The notes beneath the pieces are model-generated. The model was not told the origin of the DNA and ran no database searches. It worked only from the letters and a program-made list of their open reading frames with translations. This document shows positions 32,824 to 42,532 of a stretch of DNA of 64,000 bases, in pieces. Each line of letters begins with the position of its first letter. Position 1 is the first letter of the stretch. The translations under genes and the position numbers were made by a program. Origin of the DNA: an uncultured Muribaculaceae bacterium (lineage in GTDB: Bacteria > Bacteroidota > Bacteroidia > Bacteroidales > Muribaculaceae); NCBI GenBank assembly GCA_910585275.1, contig CAJUCW010000014.1:29927-93926 (forward strand), in the 5' to 3' direction.

Positions 32824-35800
32824 ATGAAAAAGACAATTCTCAGTGCGTTGTTGCTGTTTCTTACGGCAATTACGATGCAGGCACAGAATATTACTGTGCA
32901 TGGCACTGTGGTTTCAGCCTCCGACAACGAACCCCTCATAGGGGCGAGTGTCATCTGTGGCATCGAAGGGCCTACGGCCGGTGTTGCCACCGACCTCGAC
33001 GGTAATTTTGAAATAACAGTGCCCGAAGGTGCCAACCTGATTGTGTCATATATAGGTTTCAAGACCAAGACCGTCATGGCGGAGCCGAAAATGACAATCA
33101 TTCTGGAGGAAGACAATGCTGTGCTCGACGAACTCGTGGTAGTGGGCTACAGCACCCAACGTAAGGTTGACGTAACCGGTGCGATTACCTCTGTCGATGT
33201 GAACGAGATTTCAAAGCAAAATGAGAACAATCCCATCAAGGCCCTCCAAGGGCGAGTGCCGGGCATGAACATTTCAGCCGACGGCGGTCCGAGCGGTTCC
33301 GCCACAGTCCGCATCCGTGGCATCGGTACTTTGAACAATAATGACCCACTTTATATCATCGACGGGGTTCCCACGAAGGGTGGTATGCACGAACTCAACC
33401 CTAACGACATCGAGTCCATACAGATTCTTAAAGACGCCGCTTCGGCTTCCATCTATGGTTCGCGTGCCGCCAACGGCGTAATCATCATTACCACGAAAAA
33501 AGGGAAGGACCTTAAGATTACACTCGACCTTTCGGTGGCCGCACAGTTCTACACCAACCGTATGAAGGTCTTGAATGCAGAAGGTTTCGGCCGGGCAATG
33601 TGGCAGGCATACGTCAACGGCGGCGAAGACCCCAACACCAACGGCCTCGGCTACAAATACAACTGGGGTTACGACACCAACGGCTATCCGGTGCTCAATT
33701 CGATTTCGATGAACAAATATCTCGACGCAGCCGGGACCACGCCGGCGGCAGACACCGACTGGTTCGACCAGACCACGCGCACAGGCCTCGTGCAGAACTA
33801 TAACCTTTCCATAAGCGGAAGCACCGATAAACTGAGCGCGTTTTTCTCGCTGGGCTATTACAAGAATCTCGGTGTGATAAAGTTTACGGACTTCGAAAGA
33901 TTCTCTGCCCGCGTCAATACGGAGTTCAAGCCCTTTAACAATGTGCTGACCATCGGCGAACATTTCACCCTCAACCGCACCGACGAAGTGCAGGCCCCCG
34001 GCGGCTTTCTCCAGAACGTGCTTCAAGCGAATCCCTCACTTCCGGTCTATACCACCGACGGGAAGTATGCCGGCCCTGTGGGCGGCTATCCCGACAGGGA
34101 GAACCCCTACGCACGCCTGGAGCGCAATAAAGACAACCGCTACACTTATTGGCGACTCTTCGGCGACGCCTACGTCAACCTCAATCCTTTCAAAGGGTTC
34201 AACCTCCGAACCACTTTCGGTCTTGACTACTCGCAGAAACAGCAGCGTTTCTTCACCTATCCCATCACCGAAGGCAACGTTGCGAACTCCACGAATGCCG
34301 TCGAGGCTAAACAGGAACACTGGACCCGCTGGATGTGGAACCTCGTGGCCAACTACAACATCGACTTCGGAAAGAACCATCTCGACGCGCTTGTCGGCAT
34401 GGAATTGAATCGCGAGACCGCCAACTGGTTCTCCGGATATAAGATGGATTTCTCTGTCCTCAATCCCGACTTCATGTGGCCCGATGCCGGAGTAGGGCAG
34501 GCGCAGGCATACGGCTCGGGCGACGGTTTCTCTCTGGTCTCGTTTTTCGGCAAAGCCAATTATGCGTTCGACGACCGCTATCTTCTCGGCCTTACCCTCC
34601 GCTACGACGGTTCCTCGCGTTTCGGTGCCAACAACCGCTACGCCACCTTCCCCTCCGTCTCGCTGGGATGGCGCATCAACAATGAAGCTTTCCTTAAAGA
34701 CCACGCATGGCTCAACGACCTGAAACTCCGCCTCTCCTGGGGTCAGACCGGTAATCAGGAAATCAGCAACCTTGCCCGCTATTTCGTCTATGTCCCTAAT
34801 TATGGCGTCAACGAATCCGGTGGCCAAAGTTTTGGAACCTCCTATGACATCGCCGGCACCAACGGCGGCTCCATCCTCCAGTCTGGTTTTAAGCGCAACC
34901 AGATAGGCAACCCCGACATCAAGTGGGATACCACAACCCAATATAACGTGGGTCTCGACTGGTCGATGTTCAATTCCCGCTTCTTCGGTTCGTTCGACCT
35001 TTATTACAAGAAGACTTCCGATATCCTTGTGGAAATGGTGGGCATAGCCGCCATGGGAGAGGGTTCCACGCAGTGGATCAACGCGGGTGCTATGGACAAC
35101 AAGGGTGTGGAACTCAACCTTGGTTACCGCAACGACACTTCCTACGGTCTGCACTATGAGGTGACCGGCAATATCTCTGCCTACCGCAACAAGATTACGG
35201 CAATCCCCGCTACGGTTGCAGCTAACGGAACTTTCGGAGGCAACGGGGTGTATAGCGTTATCGGACATACTTTCGGGGCGCAGGCCGGCTACGTGGCCGA
35301 CGGAATCTTCCGCGACCAGGCAGAGGTTGACAACCATGCCATCCAGGAGGGGGCTGCTCCGGGCCGCATCCGCTGGAGAGACCTCGACGGAAACGGCGTG
35401 ATCAATGAAAAAGACCAGAAATGGATTTACGACCCCACGCCCGATTTCTCTTATGGTATCAACGTATATCTTCAGTATAAGGACTTCGACTTTTCGATGT
35501 TCTGGCAGGGAGTGCAGGGACAGGACGTGATTTCCGACCTGAAAAAAGAGACCGACCTTTGGAGCGGCCTTAACATCGGCTTCCTCAACAAGGGTGAAAG
35601 GCTTCTCGACGCCTGGACACCGCAGAACCCCGGTTCTTCGATTCCCGCTTTGAGCCGTTCAGACATCAACAATGAAAAGCGCGTATCCACTTTTTATGTT
35701 GAAAACGGTTCGTATCTAAAACTGCGCAACATACAGTTCGGCTACAACCTGCCGGCTAAACTTTCGGAGAAGCTGAAATTGCAAAAGCTCCGCTTCTATG

Positions 35801-35922
35801 TGAGTTCGCAGAATCTCCTTACCATCAAGAGCAACGGTTTCACGGGCGTTGACCCCGAAAACCCCAACTACGGCTATCCGATTCCCACCAACGTGACTTT
35901 CGGAATTAATGCAACTTTCTAA
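32824..35922 (+). CDS. SusC-like TonB-dependent fructan transporter, module B
   Basis: A 1032-aa SusC/RagA outer-membrane transporter. Signal peptide (cleavage after MQAQ), CarboxypepD_reg-like domain, LDELVVVGYSTQRKVDVTGA TonB-proximal segment, plug with NNDPLYIIDGVP and barrel ending GINATF. Its first ~100 residues closely follow those of SusC-1 (IGAS.., DNEPLIGA), but the barrel is more diverged, which may mean different fructan chain preference. Followed 16 nt later by susD-2. Full length. The 433-aa and 250-aa minus frames over it are shadows. Confidence 0.93.
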   Translation: MKKTILSALLLFLTAITMQAQNITVHGTVVSASDNEPLIGASVICGIEGPTAGVATDLDGNFEITVPEGANLIVSYIGFKTKTVMAEPKMTIILEEDNAVLDELVVVGYSTQRKVDVTGAITSVDVNEISKQNENNPIKALQGRVPGMNISADGGPSGSATVRIRGIGTLNNNDPLYIIDGVPTKGGMHELNPNDIESIQILKDAASASIYGSRAANGVIIITTKKGKDLKITLDLSVAAQFYTNRMKVLNAEGFGRAMWQAYVNGGEDPNTNGLGYKYNWGYDTNGYPVLNSISMNKYLDAAGTTPAADTDWFDQTTRTGLVQNYNLSISGSTDKLSAFFSLGYYKNLGVIKFTDFERFSARVNTEFKPFNNVLTIGEHFTLNRTDEVQAPGGFLQNVLQANPSLPVYTTDGKYAGPVGGYPDRENPYARLERNKDNRYTYWRLFGDAYVNLNPFKGFNLRTTFGLDYSQKQQRFFTYPITEGNVANSTNAVEAKQEHWTRWMWNLVANYNIDFGKNHLDALVGMELNRETANWFSGYKMDFSVLNPDFMWPDAGVGQAQAYGSGDGFSLVSFFGKANYAFDDRYLLGLTLRYDGSSRFGANNRYATFPSVSLGWRINNEAFLKDHAWLNDLKLRLSWGQTGNQEISNLARYFVYVPNYGVNESGGQSFGTSYDIAGTNGGSILQSGFKRNQIGNPDIKWDTTTQYNVGLDWSMFNSRFFGSFDLYYKKTSDILVEMVGIAAMGEGSTQWINAGAMDNKGVELNLGYRNDTSYGLHYEVTGNISAYRNKITAIPATVAANGTFGGNGVYSVIGHTFGAQAGYVADGIFRDQAEVDNHAIQEGAAPGRIRWRDLDGNGVINEKDQKWIYDPTPDFSYGINVYLQYKDFDFSMFWQGVQGQDVISDLKKETDLWSGLNIGFLNKGERLLDAWTPQNPGSSIPALSRSDINNEKRVSTFYVENGSYLKLRNIQFGYNLPAKLSEKLKLQKLRFYVSSQNLLTIKSNGFTGVDPENPNYGYPIPTNVTFGINATF

Positions 35923-35938
35923 CAACATTCGAATTTCA

Positions 35939-37669
35939 ATGAAAAAGACTCTATATCCCGCAGCCATCGCGTTGGCGCTTTTAGCCACCGGCTGCAACGA
36001 CTTCCTCGACGAGCAGAAGCCGCAAGGCACTCTCGACCAGGAACAGGTGCTTGACCCGCAATATATCGACAACCTCGTCATTTCCGCCTATGCCGGCTGG
36101 ATTTCAATCGAGGATATCAACTCCTCCTTCTCCATGTGGAACTACGACGTGCGTTCCGACGACGCTTACAAGGGAGGCAACGGCACCGAGGACGGCGACG
36201 TATTCCATGCCCTCGAAATCTCCCAGGGCATCATGACCACAAACTGGAACATATCCGATATGTGGAACCGCCTCTACCAGGTGATTTCGCGTGCCAACAC
36301 GGCCCTTGCCGTCCTTGAAGAAATGGACAAGAACTCCTATCCCTTGCGCGACCGTCGCATAGCCGAGATGAAGTTCCTTCGCGCCCACGGCCATTTCCTT
36401 CTCAAGCGTCTTTACAAAAACATCCCGTTCGCTATTGATGAGAAGATGTCGCCTTCGGAATACAACAATCTTGAGAACACTCTCTACACCAACGACCAGG
36501 GCTGGCAACTGATTATCGACGATTTTAAATTCGCGTTCGACAATCTGCCGGACTTGCAGGATGAAGTGGGGCGCCCCAACCGTGCAGCGGCTGCCGCATA
36601 TCTCGCCAAGACTTATCTCTATAAGGCATACCGTCAGGACGACCCTGAGTCGAATATGGTGACTTCCATCAATGCCGACGACCTTATGAACGTGGTGAAA
36701 TATACCGAGCCCTCGATAATGACGGCTTCCGACGTGGCTTTGGAGCAGGATTTCCACAACAATTTCCGCCCCGAACCTATATTCGAGAACGGTCCCGAGT
36801 CAATCTGGGCCATGCAGTATTCCTTCAACGACGGCACCAACCATGGCAACTGCAACTGGTCTTACGGCCTTATTGTCCCCAACATTCCCGGTGTCACCGA
36901 CGGAGGGTGCGATTTCTACAAACCGAGCCAGAATCTTGTCAATGCGTTCAAGACAGATGAAAACGGACTGCCGTATTTCGACAACTTCAACGACAAGGAC
37001 TATGACAAGGCCACCGATTATGCCGATCCCCGTCTCTTCCTTACAGTCGGTATGCCCGGCACCCCGTATATGTTCAACAAGGACTTCATCATGGACAAGA
37101 CCGCCACATGGAGCCGAAGCAACGGCCTTTACGGATACTATGTAACTCTGAAGCAGAACGTTGACCCTGAAAGCGAATACCTGGTGAAAGGCAGTTGGTG
37201 GGGTTCCCCCATGAACCGTATCGTGCTCCGCTACGCCGACGTGCTTCTGATGCGTGCCGAAGCCCTCGTGCAGCTCAACCAGGGGATTCCGGAGGCCATT
37301 TCTATCGTCAATTCCCTGCGCAACAGGGCGGCCAAGAGCGTGGGAATGATTTCCGACTATCAGCAGCTTTACGGAGTGCGCATGAACGTACGCCCCTACG
37401 CCGGCGGCTACAGCCAGGCGGAGGCTTTGAAAATAGTGAAGCATGAACGTCGCCTGGAAATGGCTATGGAGAGCGAGAGGTTTTTCGACCTCGTTCGCTG
37501 GGGCGAGGCAGATGCGGTCATCAATAAATATTATGCAGAGGAAGCTGATAATTGCTCCATCTATGCCACCGCCAATTTCACTCCAAATAAAAACGAGTAT
37601 CTTCCCATCCCGTTCTCTCAGTTGAGCGCGTCTAACGGTCATTACAAACAAAACATCGGCAATTGGTAA
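35939..37669 (+). CDS. SusD-like surface glycan-binding lipoprotein, module B
   Basis: A 576-aa SusD/RagB protein. The frame extends up to 35909 into susC-2, but the ATG at 35939 gives a proper lipoprotein signal (MKKTLYPAAIALALLATGC, C19). Features include FLRAHGHFLLKRLYKNIPF, RYADVLLMRAEALVQLN and KIVKHERRLEMAMESERFFD, all usual for SusD. Partner of SusC-2 and cotranscribed with it and the DUF4960 gene 12 nt downstream. Confidence 0.93.
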   Translation: MKKTLYPAAIALALLATGCNDFLDEQKPQGTLDQEQVLDPQYIDNLVISAYAGWISIEDINSSFSMWNYDVRSDDAYKGGNGTEDGDVFHALEISQGIMTTNWNISDMWNRLYQVISRANTALAVLEEMDKNSYPLRDRRIAEMKFLRAHGHFLLKRLYKNIPFAIDEKMSPSEYNNLENTLYTNDQGWQLIIDDFKFAFDNLPDLQDEVGRPNRAAAAAYLAKTYLYKAYRQDDPESNMVTSINADDLMNVVKYTEPSIMTASDVALEQDFHNNFRPEPIFENGPESIWAMQYSFNDGTNHGNCNWSYGLIVPNIPGVTDGGCDFYKPSQNLVNAFKTDENGLPYFDNFNDKDYDKATDYADPRLFLTVGMPGTPYMFNKDFIMDKTATWSRSNGLYGYYVTLKQNVDPESEYLVKGSWWGSPMNRIVLRYADVLLMRAEALVQLNQGIPEAISIVNSLRNRAAKSVGMISDYQQLYGVRMNVRPYAGGYSQAEALKIVKHERRLEMAMESERFFDLVRWGEADAVINKYYAEEADNCSIYATANFTPNKNEYLPIPFSQLSASNGHYKQNIGNW

Positions 37670-37681
37670 TAATAAAGCAAA

Positions 37682-39055
37682 ATGAAAACATATTTCAACA
37701 CAATATACATCCTTCTGATTACGGTGTTGGCGTTCGCCTTTCAGTCTTGTGACGGCGACAATACGTCTGACCTGTCTCTCGGAGGCAACACGCGAATCGA
37801 ATCTATCGTAGTCAACGGTTTCGAAGGGGTCATAGACCACACTTCAAAGACAGTCGCCGTCAACGTCTCCACCGACGTTAATCTGGCGGAACTCCGCATC
37901 GATGCCATTTCCCTCAGCGAAGGTGCGTCTTGCGATTATCCAGTAGGAACGAAATTCGACGGCACCGTGCCGCGTTCCATCAAGGTAATCAATGGCAACG
38001 TATTTTCCGAATACACTTTAAGCGTGAAGCATGACAACGTCGAGTTCCTGACGTTCGTGCTCAACGGAAGATATTCCGGCTCCATCGACAATGTTTCGCG
38101 TAAGATTCAGTGTTTCGTCCCATACGATGCCGACATCACCGCCATGCAGGTGGCCTTTACCGTCAACGAAGGCACAACCGTTACGCCGGAATCCGGCTCA
38201 CTTCTCGACTTCACGCAACCCGTGAAATTCACCGCCACGCAGCGCACTGCCGTTGTAGAATATACCGTCACCGTGATTCAGGACGATATGTCGCAGGAAC
38301 CGAAAGCATTCATCGGCAATGCGTCGGAACTCGAAGGCTTGGGTGACGAAGCGAAGGCTGCTTGCCGCTGGATGCTTGAAAACGTGCCCAACACGCGCTA
38401 TGTCTCCATTCAGGATATTATCGACGGCCGAGTGAAACTCGACGATTTCAAGATGGTGTGGTGCCACTTCGACTGGCTCGATTGGCCCGGACAGCTTTGG
38501 GATTCGCGTGACCTTTTCAACAGCTACTGGCTCAGAGGTGGTGCAATGCTCGCATCTCGCGACGGTGCCCGATATATCAACGATGTGTGGCGTATAGCCC
38601 GCGACCAGCAAAGTCCCAACAATATGTTTGGCGGCGACAGCAGCGAGACTCTTACCGATGACCTCGGCTTTACCGTGACCGGACATGAATCGCATCCTAT
38701 CTACGATGGACTCCCCTTGGACGACAACGGACGTATATTACTTCTTTCCAAAGGATGCTCAAACACCAACCGCACCCTCCAGTGGGGAGTCGATTGGGAT
38801 CCCTACGGCTCGATGTCGGGATGGGAGGAGCGCACCGGTGCGAAGGCACTTGCTTCTGGACATGACTATGATGTCAACAGGGTCACAATAGCCGAATTCG
38901 AACCTTACGAAGCCCTCAAAGGGTTCACCTCGGGCCGTGTGATTACAATCGGTACGCCGGCCTATGAGTGGTATGACAGAAACGGCGTTGATAATCCTTA
39001 TCGTGAGAACATGATAAAACTTACTAAAAACGCCATCAATTATCTTTGTCAATAA
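37682..39055 (+). CDS. DUF4960 surface glycan-binding lipoprotein, module B
   Basis: A 457-aa lipoprotein (lipobox FQSC, C23). Two short beta domains of DUF5018 type (~35-120, ~120-200, each ending like EYTLSVKHDN/EYTVTVIQDD) precede a DUF4960 domain (~205-455; WCHFDWLDWPGQLWDSRDLF is conserved in type). Compared with the module A homologue the N-terminal repeats are different, while the DUF4960 part is homologous. Probably binds fructan at the cell surface. Ends 20 nt before the GH32 lipoprotein start. Confidence 0.85.
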   Translation: MKTYFNTIYILLITVLAFAFQSCDGDNTSDLSLGGNTRIESIVVNGFEGVIDHTSKTVAVNVSTDVNLAELRIDAISLSEGASCDYPVGTKFDGTVPRSIKVINGNVFSEYTLSVKHDNVEFLTFVLNGRYSGSIDNVSRKIQCFVPYDADITAMQVAFTVNEGTTVTPESGSLLDFTQPVKFTATQRTAVVEYTVTVIQDDMSQEPKAFIGNASELEGLGDEAKAACRWMLENVPNTRYVSIQDIIDGRVKLDDFKMVWCHFDWLDWPGQLWDSRDLFNSYWLRGGAMLASRDGARYINDVWRIARDQQSPNNMFGGDSSETLTDDLGFTVTGHESHPIYDGLPLDDNGRILLLSKGCSNTNRTLQWGVDWDPYGSMSGWEERTGAKALASGHDYDVNRVTIAEFEPYEALKGFTSGRVITIGTPAYEWYDRNGVDNPYRENMIKLTKNAINYLCQ

Positions 39056-39075
39056 TTTTAAGTCTGACTAATAAT

Positions 39076-40605
39076 ATGAAACGCAATATGTTATTCCTTG
39101 TTCCGGCTATGGTGTCGGCAGCCATCTCGATTACGGCCTGTAGCAGCGACAGCCCGGTCTTGACCGACAAGAACCTCGCCGAAAGCGAACTCTATCTTGA
39201 CACCGACGAAGGTATGAGCCAGAACATCTACTACAAACCGTATGTGGGTTATGTGGGCGACCCGATGCCTTTCTTCGATCCGGTCGAGAAGAATTTCAAG
39301 GTGCTCTATCTTCAGGATTATCGTCCCAACCAACCTTTGACCTATCATCCCATCTGGGGTGTGGTTACTTCGGATGCCGCTTCCTATAAGTCGCTCGGCG
39401 AACTGATTCCCTGCGGCAGCGCTTCCGAACTCGATGCCGCCATAGGCACGGGTTCAACAATCTACCACGACGGCACTTATTATACTTTCTATACGGCTCA
39501 TTCCCCCAATGCGGCATCCACTGCCGGCATAAATGAGGCCGTAATGCTCGCCACGTCGAAAGACTTCAAAACGTGGACGAAGAACCGCGAGCTCCTCATC
39601 ACCGGCGGCGATACCTACAGTAATGCCGATTTCCGCGATCCGTTCGTGTTCGAGGGTGACGACAACCGCTTCCACATGCTCGTATCCACAAGACTTAACG
39701 GTAAGGGAGTGTTGGCTGAATACACCTCTTCAAATCTACTCGACTGGGAGTCGGCAGGGGTGTTTATGACGATGATGTGGGATAGGTTTTACGAATGTCC
39801 CGACCTCTTCAAGATGGGCGACTGGTGGTATCTCGTCTATTCCGAACAGCACGATGCCGTGCGCAGGGTGCAGTATTTCAAAGGACGCACGCTCGATGAA
39901 CTCAAAGCCTGTACCGCCAATGACGCAGGCTTGTGGCCCGACTCTAAAGAAGGGTTCCTTGATTCTCGTGGCTTCTATGCCGGAAAGACGGCCACCGACG
40001 GCACCGACCGCTACATCTGGGGATGGTGTGCCACCCGTGCCGGTTCCAACAACACAGGCAATGCCGACTGGGCCGGAAATCTCGTAGCTCATAAGGTGGT
40101 TCAGAATCCCGACGGCACCATTACGCTCGGCGAAATACCCGCCATCGCTTCCCTCTTTGCACAACAGGAGGCACAGGCTGACTTCACGCTGACTGGCGAA
40201 GAATATAAACTGATGCCGCGCCTTGGCACCGAAAACCGCATCTCCTTCCAATTGAAAACTTCTTCACCGTGGGATAAGTTTGGCGTTTCTTTCGCACGCG
40301 GCAGCGATTCCGAAAAGTATTATTCGATAATAGTCAATCCCGAAAACGAGACCGTAAGGAAGATAAACTATGAAGAAGAGGGAGGTATGGGTTTTGTGCC
40401 AAATACAGACGGCTACGTCTTCAATACCCCCATTGACGGTGTCTATAACATCACAATCATCACCGATAATTCGGTCATGACGATGTATGTCAACGAAACC
40501 GTGGCTTATACCACCCGCGTTTACGGCACCGCCCGCAACTGTTGGTCTATAAATAGTTACGGGGGCACCATCGAAATCTCCAATCTGAAAATATCAAAAC
40601 GATAA
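39076..40605 (+). CDS. Divergent GH32-type lipoprotein (DUF4975-like), probable surface fructanase
   Basis: A 509-aa lipoprotein (ITAC, C22). The frame is open from 39046, which would overlap the previous gene, so the ATG at 39076 is used. A five-bladed GH32/GH43-like domain is visible: the first motif is VGDPMPFF (D62) instead of WMNDPNG, then FRDPF (D188) and YECPDLF (E240, C241), followed by a beta-sandwich (~350-509). All three acids are present, so catalysis is plausible. As a surface lipoprotein it may be the endo-acting enzyme that cuts polymer before SusCD import; that is inference. Bacteroides proteins of this shape are often labelled DUF4975. Confidence 0.82.
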   Translation: MKRNMLFLVPAMVSAAISITACSSDSPVLTDKNLAESELYLDTDEGMSQNIYYKPYVGYVGDPMPFFDPVEKNFKVLYLQDYRPNQPLTYHPIWGVVTSDAASYKSLGELIPCGSASELDAAIGTGSTIYHDGTYYTFYTAHSPNAASTAGINEAVMLATSKDFKTWTKNRELLITGGDTYSNADFRDPFVFEGDDNRFHMLVSTRLNGKGVLAEYTSSNLLDWESAGVFMTMMWDRFYECPDLFKMGDWWYLVYSEQHDAVRRVQYFKGRTLDELKACTANDAGLWPDSKEGFLDSRGFYAGKTATDGTDRYIWGWCATRAGSNNTGNADWAGNLVAHKVVQNPDGTITLGEIPAIASLFAQQEAQADFTLTGEEYKLMPRLGTENRISFQLKTSSPWDKFGVSFARGSDSEKYYSIIVNPENETVRKINYEEEGGMGFVPNTDGYVFNTPIDGVYNITIITDNSVMTMYVNETVAYTTRVYGTARNCWSINSYGGTIEISNLKISKR

Positions 40606-40616
40606 CCGCTTGATTC

Positions 40617-40696
40617 TGTAGGGACATCCCTCCGGGATGTTTGATTCGACAGGTGTCACATCCATCATTAAGACATTCCGGAGTGCTGTCCCTGCA
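40617..40696. mobile_element. MITE-like 80-bp element with 24-bp terminal inverted repeats
   Basis: The left end 40617-40640 (TGTAGGGACATCCCTCCGGG and ATGT) and the right end 40673-40696 are inverted copies at about 20 of 24 positions. The left end also contains its own small hairpin (ACATCC/GGATGT). Single left ends of the same type occur at 58945 and 63714. No target-site duplication is obvious. Confidence 0.5.
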
Positions 40697-40718
40697 TATC
40701 ATTAACCATAAAAAAATT

Positions 40719-41627
40719 ATGAAGAAGTTTTTACTTTCAATCGTGGCTGTCGCCACGTCGTTCATTCCTTCTTTTGCACAGGAAATGCTGAAAACCCTCT
40801 ATCAAGGGGAACCAAAAGAAGTAACCTGGGAAAACACCCTTACAATTCCGGCGGAGCAATTCTCTGACAATGTGAAAGTCGGCGACTATCTCTACATCAC
40901 TTTCTCGCATACCACCGATGTGATAGAAATAAAGGCCAACGGCACGTGGCTTCCCGGTAGCCGCTATACCGTTTTGGGCGACAACTCTACCGATTTCAAG
41001 GCATATATCACCGAAGGTATGCTCGCCGCTCTCAAGGAATACGGACTTGAAATCTGTGGAGCTGCATTCACCGTCACTGGCGTTAGCGTTTGCAACGATG
41101 GATTCAATATGCCGCAAGGTGCTGTGTGGGGCGGATATTTCTGGGTTGATGAGTGGAATACCCTCGAACTCTTTAAAACTGCTTTCTATTCTTATGATGG
41201 CCAGCGTTACATGGACATATATCTTTCGGAAGACAATGGCGACTATGACGGGTATTTCATGAAAGTCCTGACAAAGTGGAACCCCGAGACATTGTGGGCC
41301 AACAATGATCAGATTGTTCATACACCCCGCATGGCTACGGTTGACTTGAAAGACATCGATGTGGCTTCCTCCCTTTCCGATGTCAATGCATTGATGATTC
41401 AGGGCAACAAAGAAGCCGGCAATCCTTTTAATATCATAGCCGTGGTTTTGCGAAATGAAGACGGCACCACCGGTGTAGAAGATATCGAGGTTGAAGAAGC
41501 TCCCTCAGTGAATATCTACAATCTCCAGGGCGTTTGCGTAAAAAGCGGTGTCTCTGTCGAAGAAGCTTCCGCAATGCTACCCTCCGGAATTTACATAGCC
41601 AACGGCAAAAAATTCCTTGTGAAATAA
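40719..41627 (+). CDS. Secreted two-domain carbohydrate-binding-like protein with sorting-like tail
   Basis: A 302-aa protein (ATG at 40719; an upstream in-frame ATG at 40641 lies in the repeat and is unlikely). Signal peptide ends near SFAQ (~20). Two related beta-sandwich segments follow (~22-125 and ~128-250), the first with AWENTLTIP-like and DYLYITFSH stretches, reminiscent of CBM-like repeats in Bacteroidetes glycan enzymes. The C-terminus (VNIYNLQGVCV, then LPSGIYIANGKKFLVK) is a type IX sorting-like tail, also present on the LamG-GH32 protein. There is no catalytic domain, so fructan binding is the best guess. Last gene of module B. Confidence 0.75.
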   Translation: MKKFLLSIVAVATSFIPSFAQEMLKTLYQGEPKEVTWENTLTIPAEQFSDNVKVGDYLYITFSHTTDVIEIKANGTWLPGSRYTVLGDNSTDFKAYITEGMLAALKEYGLEICGAAFTVTGVSVCNDGFNMPQGAVWGGYFWVDEWNTLELFKTAFYSYDGQRYMDIYLSEDNGDYDGYFMKVLTKWNPETLWANNDQIVHTPRMATVDLKDIDVASSLSDVNALMIQGNKEAGNPFNIIAVVLRNEDGTTGVEDIEVEEAPSVNIYNLQGVCVKSGVSVEEASAMLPSGIYIANGKKFLVK

Positions 41628-41651
41628 GAATACCCGCTGCTTGGCTACTAA

Positions 41652-41697
41652 AAATGCGGTGTGTCATTGATTATATCAACGATGACACACCGCATTT
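41652..41697. terminator. Terminator ending PUL module B
   Basis: Perfect 16-bp arms (41652-41667 and 41682-41697) with a 14-nt loop, followed by TTCTTTT. Confidence 0.75.
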
Positions 41698-41857
41698 CTT
41701 TTCAAGAGGAATTTGTATTTCATTAAAGGTTAATTTTGGGAAAGGGGAAGGGGCTGCAACAAAACCAAGGAATCGCGCCGATTGTTTTTATGGTAGAATA
41801 ATTGGAATGCGTTATGCGGTTTATTCGTGTGACGCATTCCGTGAAAGGAATGAAGTT

Positions 41858-42394
41858 ATGAAAAACACGGAAATAAACACGAAATTAAGGTTTGGAATCA
41901 ATCGGCTGTTTGCAGTTGCGTTGACGGTTATGGTAGCAGTCTTCGGACTTTGCGCCCAAAACAGTCTTCCCGCTCCGGGATGGGGTGGCGGAACACAGAA
42001 TTCGTTGCCTGCCCCCGGTGCAGGAGGAAGTTTTCGACCCGCACCAATTGCGCCCGCCCCACCTCCATCATGGGGCAATCCATGGGGACCGGGGTGGAAC
42101 ACCTCGCCGGGAATAGTGATTAACGGTCCGTCATGGGTAAATCAAGGCACTGCTAACGTGATTGCTTGCGGCTACGGAGCGCGTGGCGTATGGCGCACGA
42201 TTCCGCTCCATGTGGCTTATTATTACAACGGTGTCGATTACGACGTGACAGTGCTCAACGCCTGGAATCCATGGACACAGATGTGGAACCGAGGCATCAA
42301 CCAGCCCGCCTACAACACAAGCTATTTCATCAACGGCAACACCTATGATTTCTATGTCCCACTCTCGTTCGGCACTTTCTATTTCAACCTTTGA
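41858..42394 (+). CDS. Secreted proline/glycine-rich protein of unknown function
   Basis: A 178-aa protein starting at ATG 41858 with a signal peptide (cleavage near GLCAQ, ~32). The mature N-terminus carries two NSLPAPG repeats (QNSLPAPGWGGG and QNSLPAPGAGGS) and a proline-rich stretch to ~75. The C-terminal ~100 residues are aromatic and strand-rich (VAYYYNGVDYDVTVLNAW, FGTFYFNL), ending like an exported beta-domain. No family recognised. The frame is open upstream to 41534, but that part overlaps the previous gene and terminator. It stands alone between the PUL and a convergent TonB-linked barrel gene. Confidence 0.7.
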   Translation: MKNTEINTKLRFGINRLFAVALTVMVAVFGLCAQNSLPAPGWGGGTQNSLPAPGAGGSFRPAPIAPAPPPSWGNPWGPGWNTSPGIVINGPSWVNQGTANVIACGYGARGVWRTIPLHVAYYYNGVDYDVTVLNAWNPWTQMWNRGINQPAYNTSYFINGNTYDFYVPLSFGTFYFNL

Positions 42395-42397
42395 TTT

Positions 42398-42435
42398 AAT
42401 ATGAATTCATAATACATAATTCATAATGCATAATT
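42398..42435. repeat. AT-rich intergenic repeat (ATGAATT/CATAATGCATAATT type)
   Basis: Inverted and direct copies of ATTCATAAT and CATAAT. Similar tracts recur at 51252-51312 and 58971-58990. Confidence 0.4.
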
Positions 42436-42532
42436 GGAGGTTGCTGATTTATCAATAGCTTTACCAATAAAATCTGGAAGGCCTACATAATAGAAGGCTA
42501 AACAATGAAAGAATAATAAGTAAATCATCAAT

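Noticed and set aside
34036..35337. 433-aa minus-strand frame over susC-2
   Set aside because: Reverse of a well-supported TonB-dependent transporter barrel.
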